Shown here piece by piece: positions 1 to 11,198 of a stretch of 64,000 nucleotides of DNA (within the stretch, counting starts at the first letter, position 1; each line of letters begins with the position of its first letter). The stretch covers positions 14,474,316-14,538,315 of the forward strand of contig OW203768.1 in NCBI GenBank assembly GCA_934045905.1, written 5' to 3'. The DNA comes from Leuctra nigra (Eukaryota > Arthropoda > Insecta > Plecoptera > Leuctridae). Both the position numbers and the translations under genes were made by a program. Below the pieces are notes generated by a model. That model worked only from the letters and a program-made list of their open reading frames with translations, was not told the DNA's origin and ran no database searches.

Positions 1-848
1 TTGTACAAACAAAAGTGTGTCTTTTTTTTCTTCCCAGTAAATCTAAAAAGCTACTAATATTTTAAATCAAGTGAGTGAACGGATAGCATCATCGACCGTT
101 TGTGGCACCTAACAATTTTAATGACCGAAGTCAATATGTACTAAATAGTTAATACAAATAATATTGTAGTAATATTTTACAATGCATTCATCCCTGTCCT
201 TCCATAAAAATGATGTATATTTTAATATGTATCTAGTAAAATCTAGGTGTGTTTAATAATTTGGTTGTGGCAAGTCTGCTTTGGTTGTAGAACATTTTAC
301 GGAAGGTATAGAAAATAGAGCGACTTGTAGAGAGACTTAGAATTTCGTTTATGATCGAGAACTTTAGATAATTATCGCAATTCTTATGTTTTTGTGATTG
401 TTGCAATTTTGTACGGCCGTCCATTATTATTTAGTTTATATACATTGGTTTATATACTCATTCATACTTTACCTGCCTGTTCGTTGTATTTAGTGCAGTT
501 TACAGAGGTATGGATCCTACCACTGCACTTTCGTGGCCTCTCTTAATGAATAAGTTTATACAACTCTAAAGTTATCATTAGGTTTAATTGATTGTGCTAT
601 AAAGAAAATAAAGAAAACACCATTTAATTGAAGAATTTTTCTTCAGAATTAGAATGTTTTAAGAGTCCTATTTGCCAGTCGGCGATTATGTATCAATGTT
701 TTGCGGTAGATACGAACTTTGACCGGAGGTTATGGGTCACTTGCCAAGTGGGTGTTCTTGATTATTATTGGTACTTAAACGTTTTGTGATAAAAAGTAAC
801 ACCCATTAATTAGAAATATATAGTTATATTGTAATGTTGGGAATCATA

Positions 849-1046
849 TCAAAAGTGCTACTGAATATTTCTTTGGCGTTGTTTTTCTGGATAATGTACT
901 TACTGCTGTAATAGGTTTACATTCCATCGTTCATTTCTGTGTCGTACTTGTGTAAGTAGATAGTGCCAGTCTTCCAGCGAAGACGAAGTCAGCAAGTTTA
1001 TTCATTGTTCTGTCAGTGACAAAGAATTGTTCTTTGAATCGTAATA
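849..1046. repeat. Diverged duplicate of the segment at 38646-38828
   Basis: Both copies begin 'caaaagtgctactgaatatt' and keep the same order of words ('ggcgttgtt', 'tttacatt', 'gttctgtca', 'gaattgttctttga'), with scattered substitutions and small indels. They are in the same orientation about 37.8 kb apart. Neither is protein coding. They could be an old dispersed repeat or the remains of a segmental duplication that accompanied the gene-family expansion. Confidence 0.65.
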
Positions 1047-2017
1047 ATTGTAATAATTTATTGTAATGATATTTTTTGAATTATCCAAATATAATAAATC
1101 ATGGTAAATTTTTCAATGGAGTGTATTTTCTTTTCAGTCTCCTCTCCTTCCCTTTTTTCCTCTAAAGCAAAGAATTGCTAAATTGTTATTGGATGGAAAC
1201 CTGAATTGATAATAGAAAATAGATTATGTATGTAGAATTCTTCTGTACCTATCCCAGAGATAGAAGGCCAAAAGTAAATTATCTCGAGTTTGTGTTGCAC
1301 ACTTTAGGAATGATTTAATGAAGCTCTATCCATTGCCATTATTTGACTGAAATGTCACCAAGTACAGTTATATTGAAGTATTCTCTTACACAATGAGTCA
1401 ATCTTCTGTCTGTATTACAGTTCTTGAAAGAAGGCAGCATTATTTATGCAGGTATTTGGGCTCGTCTCAAGAATGATTGCGATGGACTTCCGCCCTTTTA
1501 CCTCTTGCCCATGATAACTTGGCAGTAGAACGACTTTGTTTTACTTCAATTACATAAATTCATAAAAAATTGAATACAAATTTGAAATTCATAAATATTG
1601 CTAATTTCAATAAAAAAATATTTTTGAGGTGTGATATTCGATGTTCCCACTTTAAACCATACTGATTCAGAGATTCAGGAAAGTTTTTTTAAAATAAAAA
1701 TGTAGATTATTGCTCACTTAAAGGACTCCAGGCGACGAGGAAATAAGAATTTCAATGATTATAAAAAAATTGCATACACATTTAAAAGCACTCATAAGGA
1801 TTTATTAACAATCACAACAAAAACAACAACAAGCACAGAAAACAACAAATCACACTTGACTAATGTATTTTGTGAGAAAACTTTATTTATACAATAAATG
1901 TGTAGTCTCAGTTGAATATAAATAGGGCTGGAGGGAGAGATAATGTAGGTATTATCTTTTTGTCAAGGAAGGAAATGCGATAGCGAAAGAAAACAGTGGA
2001 TGTTCAAGGAGTTTCCT

Positions 2018-2046
<29 letters not shown>
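2018..2046 (+). repeat. Poly-C homopolymer
   Basis: An uninterrupted run of about 29 C. Similar C or G runs recur at 2255, 7388, 16170, 16386, 20420, 20468, 23083 and 48071, which is unusual in such an AT-rich window. Exact lengths of runs like this are often unreliable in assemblies. Confidence 0.9.
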
Positions 2047-2048
<2 letters not shown>

Positions 2049-3657
2049 CCAAATTGTCGCAATGCGATTCAGGGCGCCGATCACCCGAAAATATTTGAAT
2101 TTCTGATATCAGTTAGAGCATCAATCTTTAATTTTTAACTGTCGAGGAGTCGTACAGATATTTCCTGAATAACTTTGGTTTACTTGTAAATTTAATTTGC
2201 ACGTGATCAAGGTGCGATGCTTTCAGGTTACTCTACGTCAGGCGCGTAAGAAGGTGGGGGGGGGGGGGAATCCTCCCCCCCCACTCCAACAGCCTGACCC
2301 CTCATTTACCAGTAAAAATAATAAGTTTAGCATCCCAGAATAACTTTTAAAATGTTTATATTCCAAAGAAATGCTCTGTGGGGCAACAACTGGAGAGTTG
2401 TTTGCTTCAGTTTGTTAATTTTAGAGTCCCGAATCACTTTTTAATTGATTGCATTCTAAAAACCGCCCTGCTGGGTAACATCCTCCTTCCCCCCCATGAT
2501 GAAAATAGTTCCTACGCGCCTGGTCATCAAGGTTACTTGATTATCTACAAGTTTCAACTGATCACCAAAAAAGTTTAAATTAAAGTGCTGGTTTAATAAC
2601 ATTTAAAATTTCAGAGACATCGCTTCATTCCTATAGAGATTTTGATTTAAAACTTCAGGTAGGTATACCTATCTACGCAGAGGTCAAACGAGACGAGTGA
2701 AAATTTCACAAATAATCAGGAAGATAAATCAGAGAAACTGTGAAAATCAATATCATGAAAAACATAAAGGTCTAAAGTAAAGTAAAGTCTAAAATGTAAA
2801 GTCTAAAGTATGTAATGATGATGTAATGAAGTAAAGTCTAAAATGCGTGAAAATGAGACGCTTTGCATACTATACAATAGGAATCCTGCTCGTGACGTCA
2901 TTTCTCCAAGGTCTCTAGAAATGTTGCAGTTAGCCATCTAGCGTTAAAAAGTAACAACACTGCCGTGGTATATCTCAATCTTTTCTGGCCAATGAAAGAA
3001 AATTAGAACAGCTCCAGAGCCTTCTTGACAGTCAGTTAGTCACTGACCAAGGTCCACAGATTCAAAGCGTCTACCACTGAAGCCGCCATATTTAATCATG
3101 TTGTCATGACAACCAAGGTAAACACTTTCTCACGCAGGATGCCTATAGGGAAGTCTCGTGAAATTTTATTCCAGTTAATTTGTAAATATCAACACAAATA
3201 ACAATGACAAACATTTAAAAAATTTAAATTTAAAAATATAAAATTAAAAATTAAAAATTTCATTCATAAAAATCAATTCAAATATCAGTGGATGTTTTGG
3301 CGGAAAAAAACAGCAGGCAACGAGAATCAGGATTGTATTGTGATGTCATTTCCAAGTCTCCAACAATGTGTTACCATGATGATTTCTATGTTGCCTTGGC
3401 AATACGGCAGATTGTGATGTCATTGTCAATTTTCCTGTTTTAAAATTGCAAGAAATATATCAATATTGTAAATTAATTCCTTGAAGACTATTTATCTCAC
3501 AACAAAAATAATACCATACGAGTATGTGTTCAGCAACATCTCAAGTTTCATAAAACAAATATTATTTTGAAATCTAATTTTAAGGAGACTTCCCTAATCA
3601 TAGTGATATATTGATATAATGTATGCTATCAACGAGTTTTCTGTCTATGAACACATA

Positions 3658-4182
3658 CTACTTGTGATATGTTCTCCTATTCCCATCACATACACATCTT
3701 TCATCGTTCGTAGTCTTAATCTGACCTTTGTTGGGTTTCTTCTTTAGCGAGAACCGCTCAAAATTGAGAACAACAGACGTCGTCTCAATCGCTTTGCACT
3801 TTTCATCTGGACGACAGCATCCTTGGCAGTTTCCACAACGATACAGCACCAGGTGAGCTGGATGAAAGCTCTCATCTGATTCTCTTTTAACACCCAAACT
3901 TTCGAAAGAAATAATCTCACGTTGTGGCTTGTACTTTTCTGTTAGATAGAATCTATTAAATTCTCTAACAATTTGTTTAACTTTCATATAATTCCAAACT
4001 TGAGTCGCTGCTTTGTTGACTTCGTCTAAAGCAAAAGCTCGTCTGCATGCGTGTAGCCATCTTGACGGCACTGCGTTGCTTTCTTTTCCGTATTGTTGAA
4101 GCCATCTTGAAGTCTCGGCGTCGACTTCTTGACGAACCACAGAGAGAACGAGGAGAACAAGGACTAAGTGAAGACACGACAT
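3658..4182 (-). CDS. Secreted PDGF/VEGF-like cystine-knot protein, copy 1
   Basis: Predicted secreted growth-factor-like protein of 174 aa. The in-frame ATG at 4182 is preferred over the one at 4215 because it aligns with the start 'ATGtcg' used by the paralogues and opens directly on a signal peptide (MSCLHLVLVLLVLSVV). A twice-repeated SRWLQQY-like motif and a basic helical stretch (RRAFALDEVN) follow. The knot core is YRCGNCQGCC, then KC about five residues on, ending in RCVC. This order matches the PDGF/VEGF signature (RCxGCC ... C ... CxC). Two oddities: the first knot cysteine, present as FC or MC in paralogues, is tyrosine here (RFYLTEK), while a new cysteine appears upstream (LHACRRAF, where others have LQAYRRAF). 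No intron is needed. Family assignment is good; receptor and function are unknown. Confidence 0.85.
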   Translation of the reverse strand: MSCLHLVLVLLVLSVVRQEVDAETSRWLQQYGKESNAVPSRWLHACRRAFALDEVNKAATQVWNYMKVKQIVREFNRFYLTEKYKPQREIISFESLGVKRESDESFHPAHLVLYRCGNCQGCCRPDEKCKAIETTSVVLNFERFSLKKKPNKGQIKTTNDERCVCDGNRRTYHK

Positions 4183-4322
4183 TGCAGATTGAAACTGTAC
4201 AGCTAAGTGACACATTTAAATATGTCACTCGTGAAAGTAGGGGAGCAAATCAAAATTTTGTTAAAATCAATACTGAAGGTGGTGGGATATTTTTCTGTTA
4301 TTTCCTCGTTAGCCCTCAATGA

Positions 4323-4346
4323 CAATCCTTTTTCCGGCTGGACGAA
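4323..4346 (-). promoter_or_regulatory. Conserved upstream block of the VEGF-like genes (copy 1)
   Basis: Read on the minus strand, 'CCGGAAAAAGGATTG' lies about 140 bases before the start codon. The same word occurs upstream of copies 2, 3 and 4, so it is either a shared promoter element or simply duplicated flank. Confidence 0.4.
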
Positions 4347-4728
4347 ATTACCGAAACTTCCCGTGTTTTTATGGAAACGCTTGCAATTATCGACATCCAC
4401 GTTGATAACAACATACTGGTTGATAGCAGACTTTTAACTTGGATACGTGTTACAAGAAATGATTTAATAGTTTTCCACCGTTAAACTTTATATTAAATCT
4501 ACTTTTCTGCCAAATTGTTTCGGTTTTCAGGATAACCTTTTTCGTTACAAAATTCCAGTACAAAGAAAACAATCTACTGCAGCTAGATTGCATTTTGTAT
4601 GAATTTTGTATAAATTACGCATTTTGGTGCATGAATTTTGTACTGTGAATTTTGCATCGAAAAGAGCATCTGAAAGGTCAATTTAATAAAATTTTACGAA
4701 ATAATTTAAGCGTATTTACTTATCTACT

Positions 4729-5673
4729 AAAAGCTGTGTCAAGACATCACTAGGATACTCCGACAGTTTTGTCGTCAATAAGGGTCTTAGACAAGGGTGC
4801 TGCTTGTCGCCAACATTGTTTAAGATATATATGAATGTAGTGCTTTCTAATTGGTCGAGGAAGTGTAGTATGATGGGGATCAAATTAGAGGATGAACATT
4901 TGTATACCTTGTTGTTTGCTGACGATCAGGTGGTGCTTGCAGAGGATGAGGAAGATGCAAGTTACATGGTCCGTAAGTTGATTGAAGAATACGACGAATG
5001 GGGTTTGGAAATAAATCTTCAGAAGACTCAATATATGGTTGTTGGTGGTCAAGGAAACGACATTGAGACTCCAGTTGGTACCATCAAGGTAACTAAAGAG
5101 TACAAATATTTAGGAGTTACGTTGACCGATGACGGTCTTGACGAAAAGGACATATTGAGCAAGATGGGACAAGGAAGAGGAATAACGAGGCAACTGCATT
5201 CGGTACTGTGGAGTAAGGCGGTAAGAAATGAGACGAAAGTCCATATGTTTAAGTCTCTTGTTGAAAGCTGCATTACCTACGGATCCGAGGTCTGGACAAT
5301 AAACCGAAGGTCACAACATAGAGTGAATGCAGTTGAAATGGCGTTCTGGAGAAGGTCTTGCGGCGTTACTCTTTTTGACCACATTAGAAATGAGGAGGTA
5401 AGAGACAGAATGGGGGTCGAAGCATCACTTACAGAAAGCATAGAAGCAAAACAGCTACTCTGGTATGGCCATATGAGGAGGATGCCAGAAAAACGATTGC
5501 CTGCCAAAATATGGAAGTTTAAACCTAGAAGAAGAAGAAGAAAGAGAGGTCGTCCAAGAAGAATGTGGCTTGATGGCATTGGGGAAGCCTTGGAGAAAAG
5601 AAATCTTCTCGAACAAGATTGCCATAACCGGGAGGTGTGGCGTGCGGGATGCGGAAAACGGCCCGAGCTGTAG
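4729..5673 (+). CDS. Reverse transcriptase C-terminal part of an RTE-like LINE
   Basis: The frame is open from the first base of the element to the TAG at 5671-5673 (314 codons), with no frameshift. It starts upstream of the RQGCCLSPTLF motif (RT block 4), followed by the catalytic FADD box (about codons 63-66 from 4729), then the usual RTE C-terminal tail: YGSEVWTINRR, LLWYGHMRRMPEKR and a basic RRRRRKRGRPRR run. It has no start codon of its own and lacks the endonuclease and fingers, so it cannot be active. The single hallmark assignment is to the RTE/BovB-like group; the exact clade would need a phylogeny. Confidence 0.88.
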   Translation, partial: KSCVKTSLGYSDSFVVNKGLRQGCCLSPTLFKIYMNVVLSNWSRKCSMMGIKLEDEHLYTLLFADDQVVLAEDEEDASYMVRKLIEEYDEWGLEINLQKTQYMVVGGQGNDIETPVGTIKVTKEYKYLGVTLTDDGLDEKDILSKMGQGRGITRQLHSVLWSKAVRNETKVHMFKSLVESCITYGSEVWTINRRSQHRVNAVEMAFWRRSCGVTLFDHIRNEEVRDRMGVEASLTESIEAKQLLWYGHMRRMPEKRLPAKIWKFKPRRRRRKRGRPRRMWLDGIGEALEKRNLLEQDCHNREVWRAGCGKRPEL

Positions 5674-5707
5674 AGAATCCGCTAATATATATATATATAT
5701 ATATATA
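4729..5707 (+). mobile_element. 5'-truncated RTE-like non-LTR retrotransposon with target-site duplication
   Basis: The insert is bounded by a perfect 12-base target-site duplication, TACTTATCTACT, at 4717-4728 and 5708-5719. It ends in an (AT)n microsatellite tail, the kind of 3' end seen in RTE-type LINEs. The 5' end falls inside the reverse transcriptase gene, so most of the element (endonuclease and front of the RT) was lost at insertion. The intact duplication and open frame indicate a young copy. Confidence 0.88.
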
Positions 5708-5709
5708 TA
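5687..5709 (+). repeat. (AT)n microsatellite tail
   Basis: About eleven AT dinucleotides forming the 3' tail of the RTE-like element, just before its right-hand target duplication. Confidence 0.85.
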
Positions 5710-6048
5710 CTTATCTACTGATTCAACGACGTTCTTAAAAAACAACCCTTAGTTTGTCTCAATTATCTTAAATGAGAGTTTTGTATTTGCCTTTCAATGG
5801 AAGACAAATTAATACATATGAATTTAAACTCCGATCAAATTAAGAAATATAAATATAATCATTTTTAATATTCCTTGCTTTATAAATGTATTAGTATCAC
5901 AACTGATAAAAACTCAACCATTATCAATAGGATGAGCCCCACCTTGTCCAACCAGTAGTTGGAAGTTGCTAAACAGCAGTACATTGCTATCAAAGACAAT
6001 TTCATTGGCGTTTAGCGTCACACTTTGTTTCTACGAACAAACAAACAC

Positions 6049-6570
6049 TTACTTCGGAATAGATTTCAAATCTTTAACACAGTCACATCTAACATCATCG
6101 GCAACCACAATGTGATCCATTCTTCTTGGGTTCACAAACGAGGTGAGATAAAATCCAATGTCAACAGATGTCTGCTCAACCGCTGTACACTTTTGTCCGG
6201 GACGACAGCATCCATGACAGTTGCCACAACGTCGAAGTACCACATAACCTTGATCATACTCTTCGTGGGTCTCTTTCTCGAATCCCAAACTTTCGAAGGA
6301 GACAATCTCTTTTTTTGGGGTTCTCTTCATTCCTTCGCACAATTTATTAAACGCTTTCGCTTCTTTTGTAACTTTATTAAAATTCCAAACTTCGTGTACC
6401 ATTCTATTGACTTCGTCTAAGGCGAAAGCTCTTCTGTATTGTTGCAGCCATCTTGATGACACGGCGTTAGTTCTGTATTGTTGCTGCAGCCATTTTGATG
6501 ACACAGCGTTGGTTTCTTGATGGACCACGGCTAGGATAAGAAGAACGAGAGACACCTGCAGACGCGACAT
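6049..6570 (-). CDS. Secreted PDGF/VEGF-like cystine-knot protein, copy 2
   Basis: A 173-aa predicted secreted protein. The start at 6570 aligns with the paralogues; an upstream in-frame ATG at 6612 would only add residues before the signal peptide (MSRLQVSLVLLILAVV). The order is signal peptide, duplicated SKWLQQQY/SRWLQQY motif, RRAFALDEVNR helix, first knot cysteine (NKLCEG), the conserved EIVSFESLGFEKETHEEYD segment, core RRCGNCHGCC, GQKC, and terminal RCDC. It has eight knot-region cysteines, but the one expected in 'P-x-C-V' is tyrosine (GYVVL), and an extra cysteine sits in CGNC. No stop or frameshift. This looks like a functional representative of the family. Confidence 0.88.
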   Translation of the reverse strand: MSRLQVSLVLLILAVVHQETNAVSSKWLQQQYRTNAVSSRWLQQYRRAFALDEVNRMVHEVWNFNKVTKEAKAFNKLCEGMKRTPKKEIVSFESLGFEKETHEEYDQGYVVLRRCGNCHGCCRPGQKCTAVEQTSVDIGFYLTSFVNPRRMDHIVVADDVRCDCVKDLKSIPK

Positions 6571-6650
6571 ATCAGGTTGAATCTTCACAACAAAGTGACA
6601 AATTCTTCCCACAGAAAGGTGGGATATGTCTATCCCTTTTAACCAAGCCC

Positions 6651-6679
6651 TCGATTACCAATCCCTTTTTCCGGTAGCG
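6651..6679 (-). promoter_or_regulatory. Conserved upstream block of the VEGF-like genes (copy 2)
   Basis: On the minus strand 'CCGGAAAAAGGGATTGGTAA' begins a block that ends about 80 bases before the start codon. It is nearly identical to the block upstream of copies 3 and 4. Confidence 0.45.
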
Positions 6680-6940
6680 TGAAAATATTGCCAATACTTT
6701 CCATATTTATAGAGAAAAGCTGTCAATGTACAGTTGATAAGCCACGTCGATGTCCTTCCTATAAGTCCTGTCCTTATGTCATGTACATATCCATATTGTC
6801 AGTTGTGTAGTCGAGGGTATACGCGGGTATACGCCGTATACCTAAAAAAATAGTTTTGCTGAAGAGTGGAGATGTCAGGAAAACTAACCAAAGGTGGTGC
6901 CATGCCCTCCACCACCCCAAAGTGTCAAATTATAAATTAT

Positions 6941-7376
6941 ATTGAATATTTTAACAAAATACGCCTCATAACGTCTCAAAATTGATTTCACGTGTCCACA
7001 AACCAAAAAACGCTCTGCGGGGCAAGGTGGTGCCGTGCCCTCCACCACCCCCAAAGTGTCAAATTATAAAATAGGTACACTCGGCAAAACAAAAATTGAT
7101 CGTTGACCAAATTTGAATGACTGCTGGTCGTGACCCATAACCAATCACAGATTGTTATTATCATTGAAATGTGAGGTCACCTACTAGAGTGAGACAATGA
7201 GATCGCTTAGACTGACTTCTGATGGTGCGATCTTACATTTATCAGCCTATCAGATTTATTGAACGTTCAATTTTTCTTTGGCCAAGTTGTACATTGAATA
7301 TTTTAACAAAATACGCCTCGTGACGTCTCAAAATTGATTTCACAGTGTCCAAAAACCAAAACACGCCCTGCGGGGT
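6941..7376. repeat. Direct repeat pair (6941-7030 and 7293-7376)
   Basis: Both units begin 'attgaatattttaacaaaat' and continue through 'acgcctc', 'acgtctcaaaattgatttca' and 'c(t/c)ctgcgggg'. The spacer includes a second copy of 'ggtggtgccgtgccctccac'. G-runs follow. It is probably a decayed interspersed element; no coding potential. Confidence 0.6.
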
Positions 7377-7535
7377 TGGGTGGGGGAGCCCCCCCCCCCC
7401 CCTTATTCCGAGGAAAATTGTTTTCCTTGCCCCCCCCTGGCAGAAATCCTGCGGACGCCCATGGTAGCGTATACCCAAAAAAATATTAGGACTACACCAC
7501 TGCATGTTGTGTGTGTCCTTATCGATGTCCTAGGG

Positions 7536-7955
7536 AATATGCAAAGACCTTATTTGAAAATATCAACATATTTGTTGGTAAAACACTATATTTTCACACT
7601 AGAGTGTAAATTTTCATTCATAAATATAAAATTGAACTTCAGTTGACATTTTGGCGTGAAAACAGCATTCCTGACATTTCCTAACGAGTGACATCATATT
7701 TATCAACCAACAATGATGTTGCCATAGTTACAATAAAATATGACATCACTCGTTAGGTAATGTCAGGAACACTATTTTCACGCCAAAATGTCCACTGAAT
7801 TTGTCATATTTATGAATGAAAATTTACACTTTTGAGTTTGAAATTACTAATTAGTGTGTTTTACCAAGATTTATGTTGTTAGTGTGAAAAATTGTATTTT
7901 AACCGAATTAAAAAACATTTGCATATTCTCTATTTGCAAAATAAGATATGAAAAT
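7536..7955. mobile_element. Foldback element, family A, copy 1
   Basis: A long imperfect palindrome centred near 7720. Left-arm words 'acattttggcgtgaaaac', 'cctgacatttcctaacgagt' and 'gaatatgcaaa' return as reverse complements at 7740-7800 and 7920-7930. The short centre is 'aacaatgatgttgcca'. There is no reading frame. The same structure recurs at 37388-37795, so it is a mobile family and not a chance hairpin. Confidence 0.75.
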
Positions 7956-9121
7956 GCATAAAGTTTTTAATCCGTTTTAAATATTCTTTTTCCAATTTAA
8001 AACATACATTCATTATATTATACTATTTCACACTAAAATAAAATTTTGTTTTGGCGGGAGAATGGTATTTCTGTCAAATTATGTCATTTTGTACTCGCAG
8101 AAGAGAGCGCAGTTGAATTAACGTGTTTCTGGCATAATTCTTGATATCACATTATTTCATTGATGACATTTTCGATTTCACGAATAACTTATGCGAGGAG
8201 ACTTGGCTGGTGTTTTTACGCAGAGTGCTTTTATGTGCAGAATTATACCTGACCTGGAGTATTAGGATTGAATGAGGATTCTATTATAAGTGATATAAAT
8301 CTTTTCTGAATGTATAAAGTAAAAAGCAATTTATTTTCATTGGTTTATTAAAATATTATGACCATTATTACATATTAGTTGTAATTCATAATTATTACAT
8401 AAAAGTTGTAATTCATAATTAATATTGTAATCATATTTTTACTAATATTACATTATTATACGGTGTACAGTTTGTACATATTTAGGAGAAGTTCAAAGCA
8501 TAATATTATTTAAACTATAACGAAGTATAGTTGAAATTAAAGCTCTACTATTATGGGAAATCGAGTAGGTACTGTTATCTAAATTATCTAAACTTTTGGA
8601 ATTATGTCATCAAGCTCAACCAATTTCCTGTGACTGATCTCAACAAAGAGTTATTGAATTATTATTTGCTAATGACTCATGTCACAAATATGATTGAAAG
8701 AATGCACAATTACTGGTTTTTGAACTCACCTCAAGAATCATTCAAATGGACTTCTGTTCTTCTACCTCTGAGGTACAGAATTATTGATTAAATTATTACT
8801 TACAATGCCATTTATCATGCAATTCGGTTTCCGGGGGAAGATCTTACAACTCGTACGCAAGTCTCCGGAGATTATTTGAAAGTCAAACAGAATTTATTTT
8901 TATCAATTTAAACTAAAATTTCTAAAAATTTACTACAGAAACTCGAATAAGTATAAGGTAAAATAGATCCTAGTGTTTTATTAAAATATCATTATATCAT
9001 ATCGAAGCAATAATTTTTAAATAGTTAGATACTAATAGTTAGATAAGTTAGATACTTAAGTTATCCTCACCCTTGACATTATTATAGGGGGGTTTTCAAA
9101 ATTTCAACACCCAGATAATAG

Positions 9122-9613
9122 TCACCCCTCTTGATCAACCTCTGTACTATGAGCAAAACTTTTTCTCACACAATCACATTTGTCATGATTTTGAACCATA
9201 ATTTTTTTCTTCTTACTTGCCTGCCCCATCGACTGTAGATTAATGATGATGTTAACAGATGACTCTTCAACTGCGACACATTCTTCATTGTATTTGTGAT
9301 GACAGCATCTATATCAGTCACCACAACGCCGAAGCACGACATATTCAGGGGAAATCGCTTCATCTGTCCCACTGGAGACATTAAAATCTCCTAACCAAAT
9401 AACCGTTTGTTGTGGCTTGCTCTTTAATTCTTTACACTTTTCATAAAATATTTTAATATCCTCTCGAAGTTTTTTATTTTTCCAAATAGTCTGCTTCACT
9501 TCTTGTAAAGCAAGAGCACTTCTGAATTCTTGTAGCCATCTTGACGGCTGGGCGGAGGCTTCTTGATGTGCAGTGAAGACGAGAAAAACAAGAACCAACT
9601 GGAGACACGACAT
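9122..9613 (-). pseudogene. VEGF-like copy 3, with TGA replacing a knot cysteine
   Basis: From ATG at 9613 the frame encodes a signal peptide (MSCLQLVLVFLVFTA), the SRWLQEFRSALALQEVKQ segment, the first knot cysteine (EKCKEL) and RRCGD, and then meets TGA at 9314-9316. That TGA stands exactly where paralogues have the TGC of CGNC. Beyond it the same frame stays open to a TGA at 9122-9124 and still encodes the rest of the knot (RCC, EEC, KCDC), in line with copy 4. It is therefore one nonsense change in an otherwise intact 163-codon frame: a young pseudogene, an allele, or much less likely a recoded (readthrough or selenocysteine) codon. The sequence after LRRC is otherwise close to its tandem partner at 11199-11687. 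Confidence 0.82.
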
Positions 9614-9705
9614 TGCATCAAGAATCGTCACAACAAAGTGTCAAATTTTAGTTTGTTCTCCTCTGCATTCGATATTTTCTGGCTTTTCCCCCGGTCGACC
9701 AAGTT

Positions 9706-9734
9706 CTCGATTACCAATCCTTTTTCCGGTAGCG
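9706..9734 (-). promoter_or_regulatory. Conserved upstream block of the VEGF-like genes (copy 3)
   Basis: On the minus strand 'CCGGAAAAAGGATTGGTAA' ends about 93 bases before the start codon of copy 3. It is followed by 'TCGACCGGGGG', shared with copy 4. Confidence 0.45.
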
Positions 9735-11198
9735 ACGAAATTATTGCGAAAACTTTTAATTTTTTAATGTAAAGTTTTGGATAACGCGTTGATAAAATGA
9801 TATCGACATCCCTGGAGATAACACTAGGTAGGGTGAAAAGATATATGAAATGGACGGGGAAGGCGGGGCAAAACTTACTAACTTGATGCAACTTCATAAA
9901 ATTTAAATTACAGCTGTCAATGCAAAGGACATGAGGATTGTGAGTCATCTTAAGGAATCTATGCATTTCAATGGGCTGTTTTAGGTCATTTTTGTATGCT
10001 GAATTAAGTTCAAAAATCTATAAGGTAGGTATTTTTTATACAATTTTTTTAGTTACTTTACATGGACCCCGAATGTTTACGCAGAGTGTTTTTATGCGCA
10101 GAATTATGCCTGACTTTACCTAAGAGGATTAGATGTATAAGAGAACATCATGAGGATTTAATAGGTGAATGTGTGATTTAATCTGAATGAATAAAGTAAA
10201 ACAATTTATTTTCATTAGTTTATTGAAATATTATGACCATATATTATAGTTGAAATTCATAATTAATATATAATCATTACATTATTATACGGCATAGAGT
10301 TTTGTATATCTACTTGGGAGAAGTTAAAAACATAATATTTGAATTATAACAAGGTAGGTAGTATTTATGAAAGCTATTTAAATTTGAACTTTCATTACTC
10401 TAGATTTAATTGCAGACACTAATAAATTAGGCAAGTAGACAACTCACCTACTCCTATCACTTAAGGTGCCAAGTTTCATACAACAGATGTTTTACATTTT
10501 GAACCTTCCTCAGGTGACAGTAAGGCCTGAAGTCTATTTTCTCGATTTTCCGTTGTATACTTTTAAAATGATGCAATCTTGCTCTACCACTTGCTATTCG
10601 ACAGATCTCAACAATTACATTGAAGTATTCTCTTACACAATGATGACTCATGTCACTTTACAAATATGATTGAATGAAGGCACAATAACTGGTTTATGAG
10701 CTCACCTCAAGAATCATTCAAATGGACTTCAGTTCTTCTACCTCTGAAGTACACATATTGATTAATTACTTGCAATGCCATTTGTCATGCATTCGGTTTC
10801 CGGGGGAAGATTACAAATCGTACACGAGTCTTCGGACATTTTTTGAACGTCAATCGGAATTTATTTTTAAGCAGATGTGCCATAAAATAGAATAATATTA
10901 GATAATAGACTGTTATTATCATTTGAATAAGATCAAATGTGAATCGATACTGTCGACATTATATTAAAATTAAAATACCATCAGGATGAAATATCTCAAT
11001 CAAGATAAATACTATTTATTTTTATTACTTTTTTATTACTTTTTTTTAAAGAAACTCGATTGAGTAGGTAAAAATAGATTAAAGTGATTTTAAATATCAT
11101 TATAACATATCTAAGCATTAAAAAAAAGATAGATACTAAATGAAGTTATCCTCGCCCTTTACATATTAAAGGGGGGGTTTTCAACACTCAGATAAAAG

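Larger units (their letters stand above)
1..3657. other. Gene-free AT-rich region with dispersed repeats
   Basis: No reading frame here resembles a known protein. The stretch holds a 29-base C homopolymer (2018-2046), a G-run/C-run pair near 2255-2283, and short local repeats of 'aaagtctaaa' at about 2767-2845. It also contains a segment at 849-1046 that recurs near 38.65 kb and a 'ctgtggggcaacaac' block near 2370 that recurs at 31.6 kb. It lies downstream (3') of the first VEGF-like gene. An unannotated UTR or exon of a gene lying to the left cannot be excluded. Confidence 0.6.

Noticed and set aside
9314..9316. Selenocysteine codon as the primary call for copy 3
   Set aside because: One nonsense mutation is the simpler explanation. 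The paralogues use TGC, and no SECIS-like element could be identified by eye.
9166..9381. Alternative-frame protein over VEGF-like copy 3
   Set aside because: Overlaps the conserved VEGF-like frame. A parallel frame occurs in copy 4 only because the two are duplicates.
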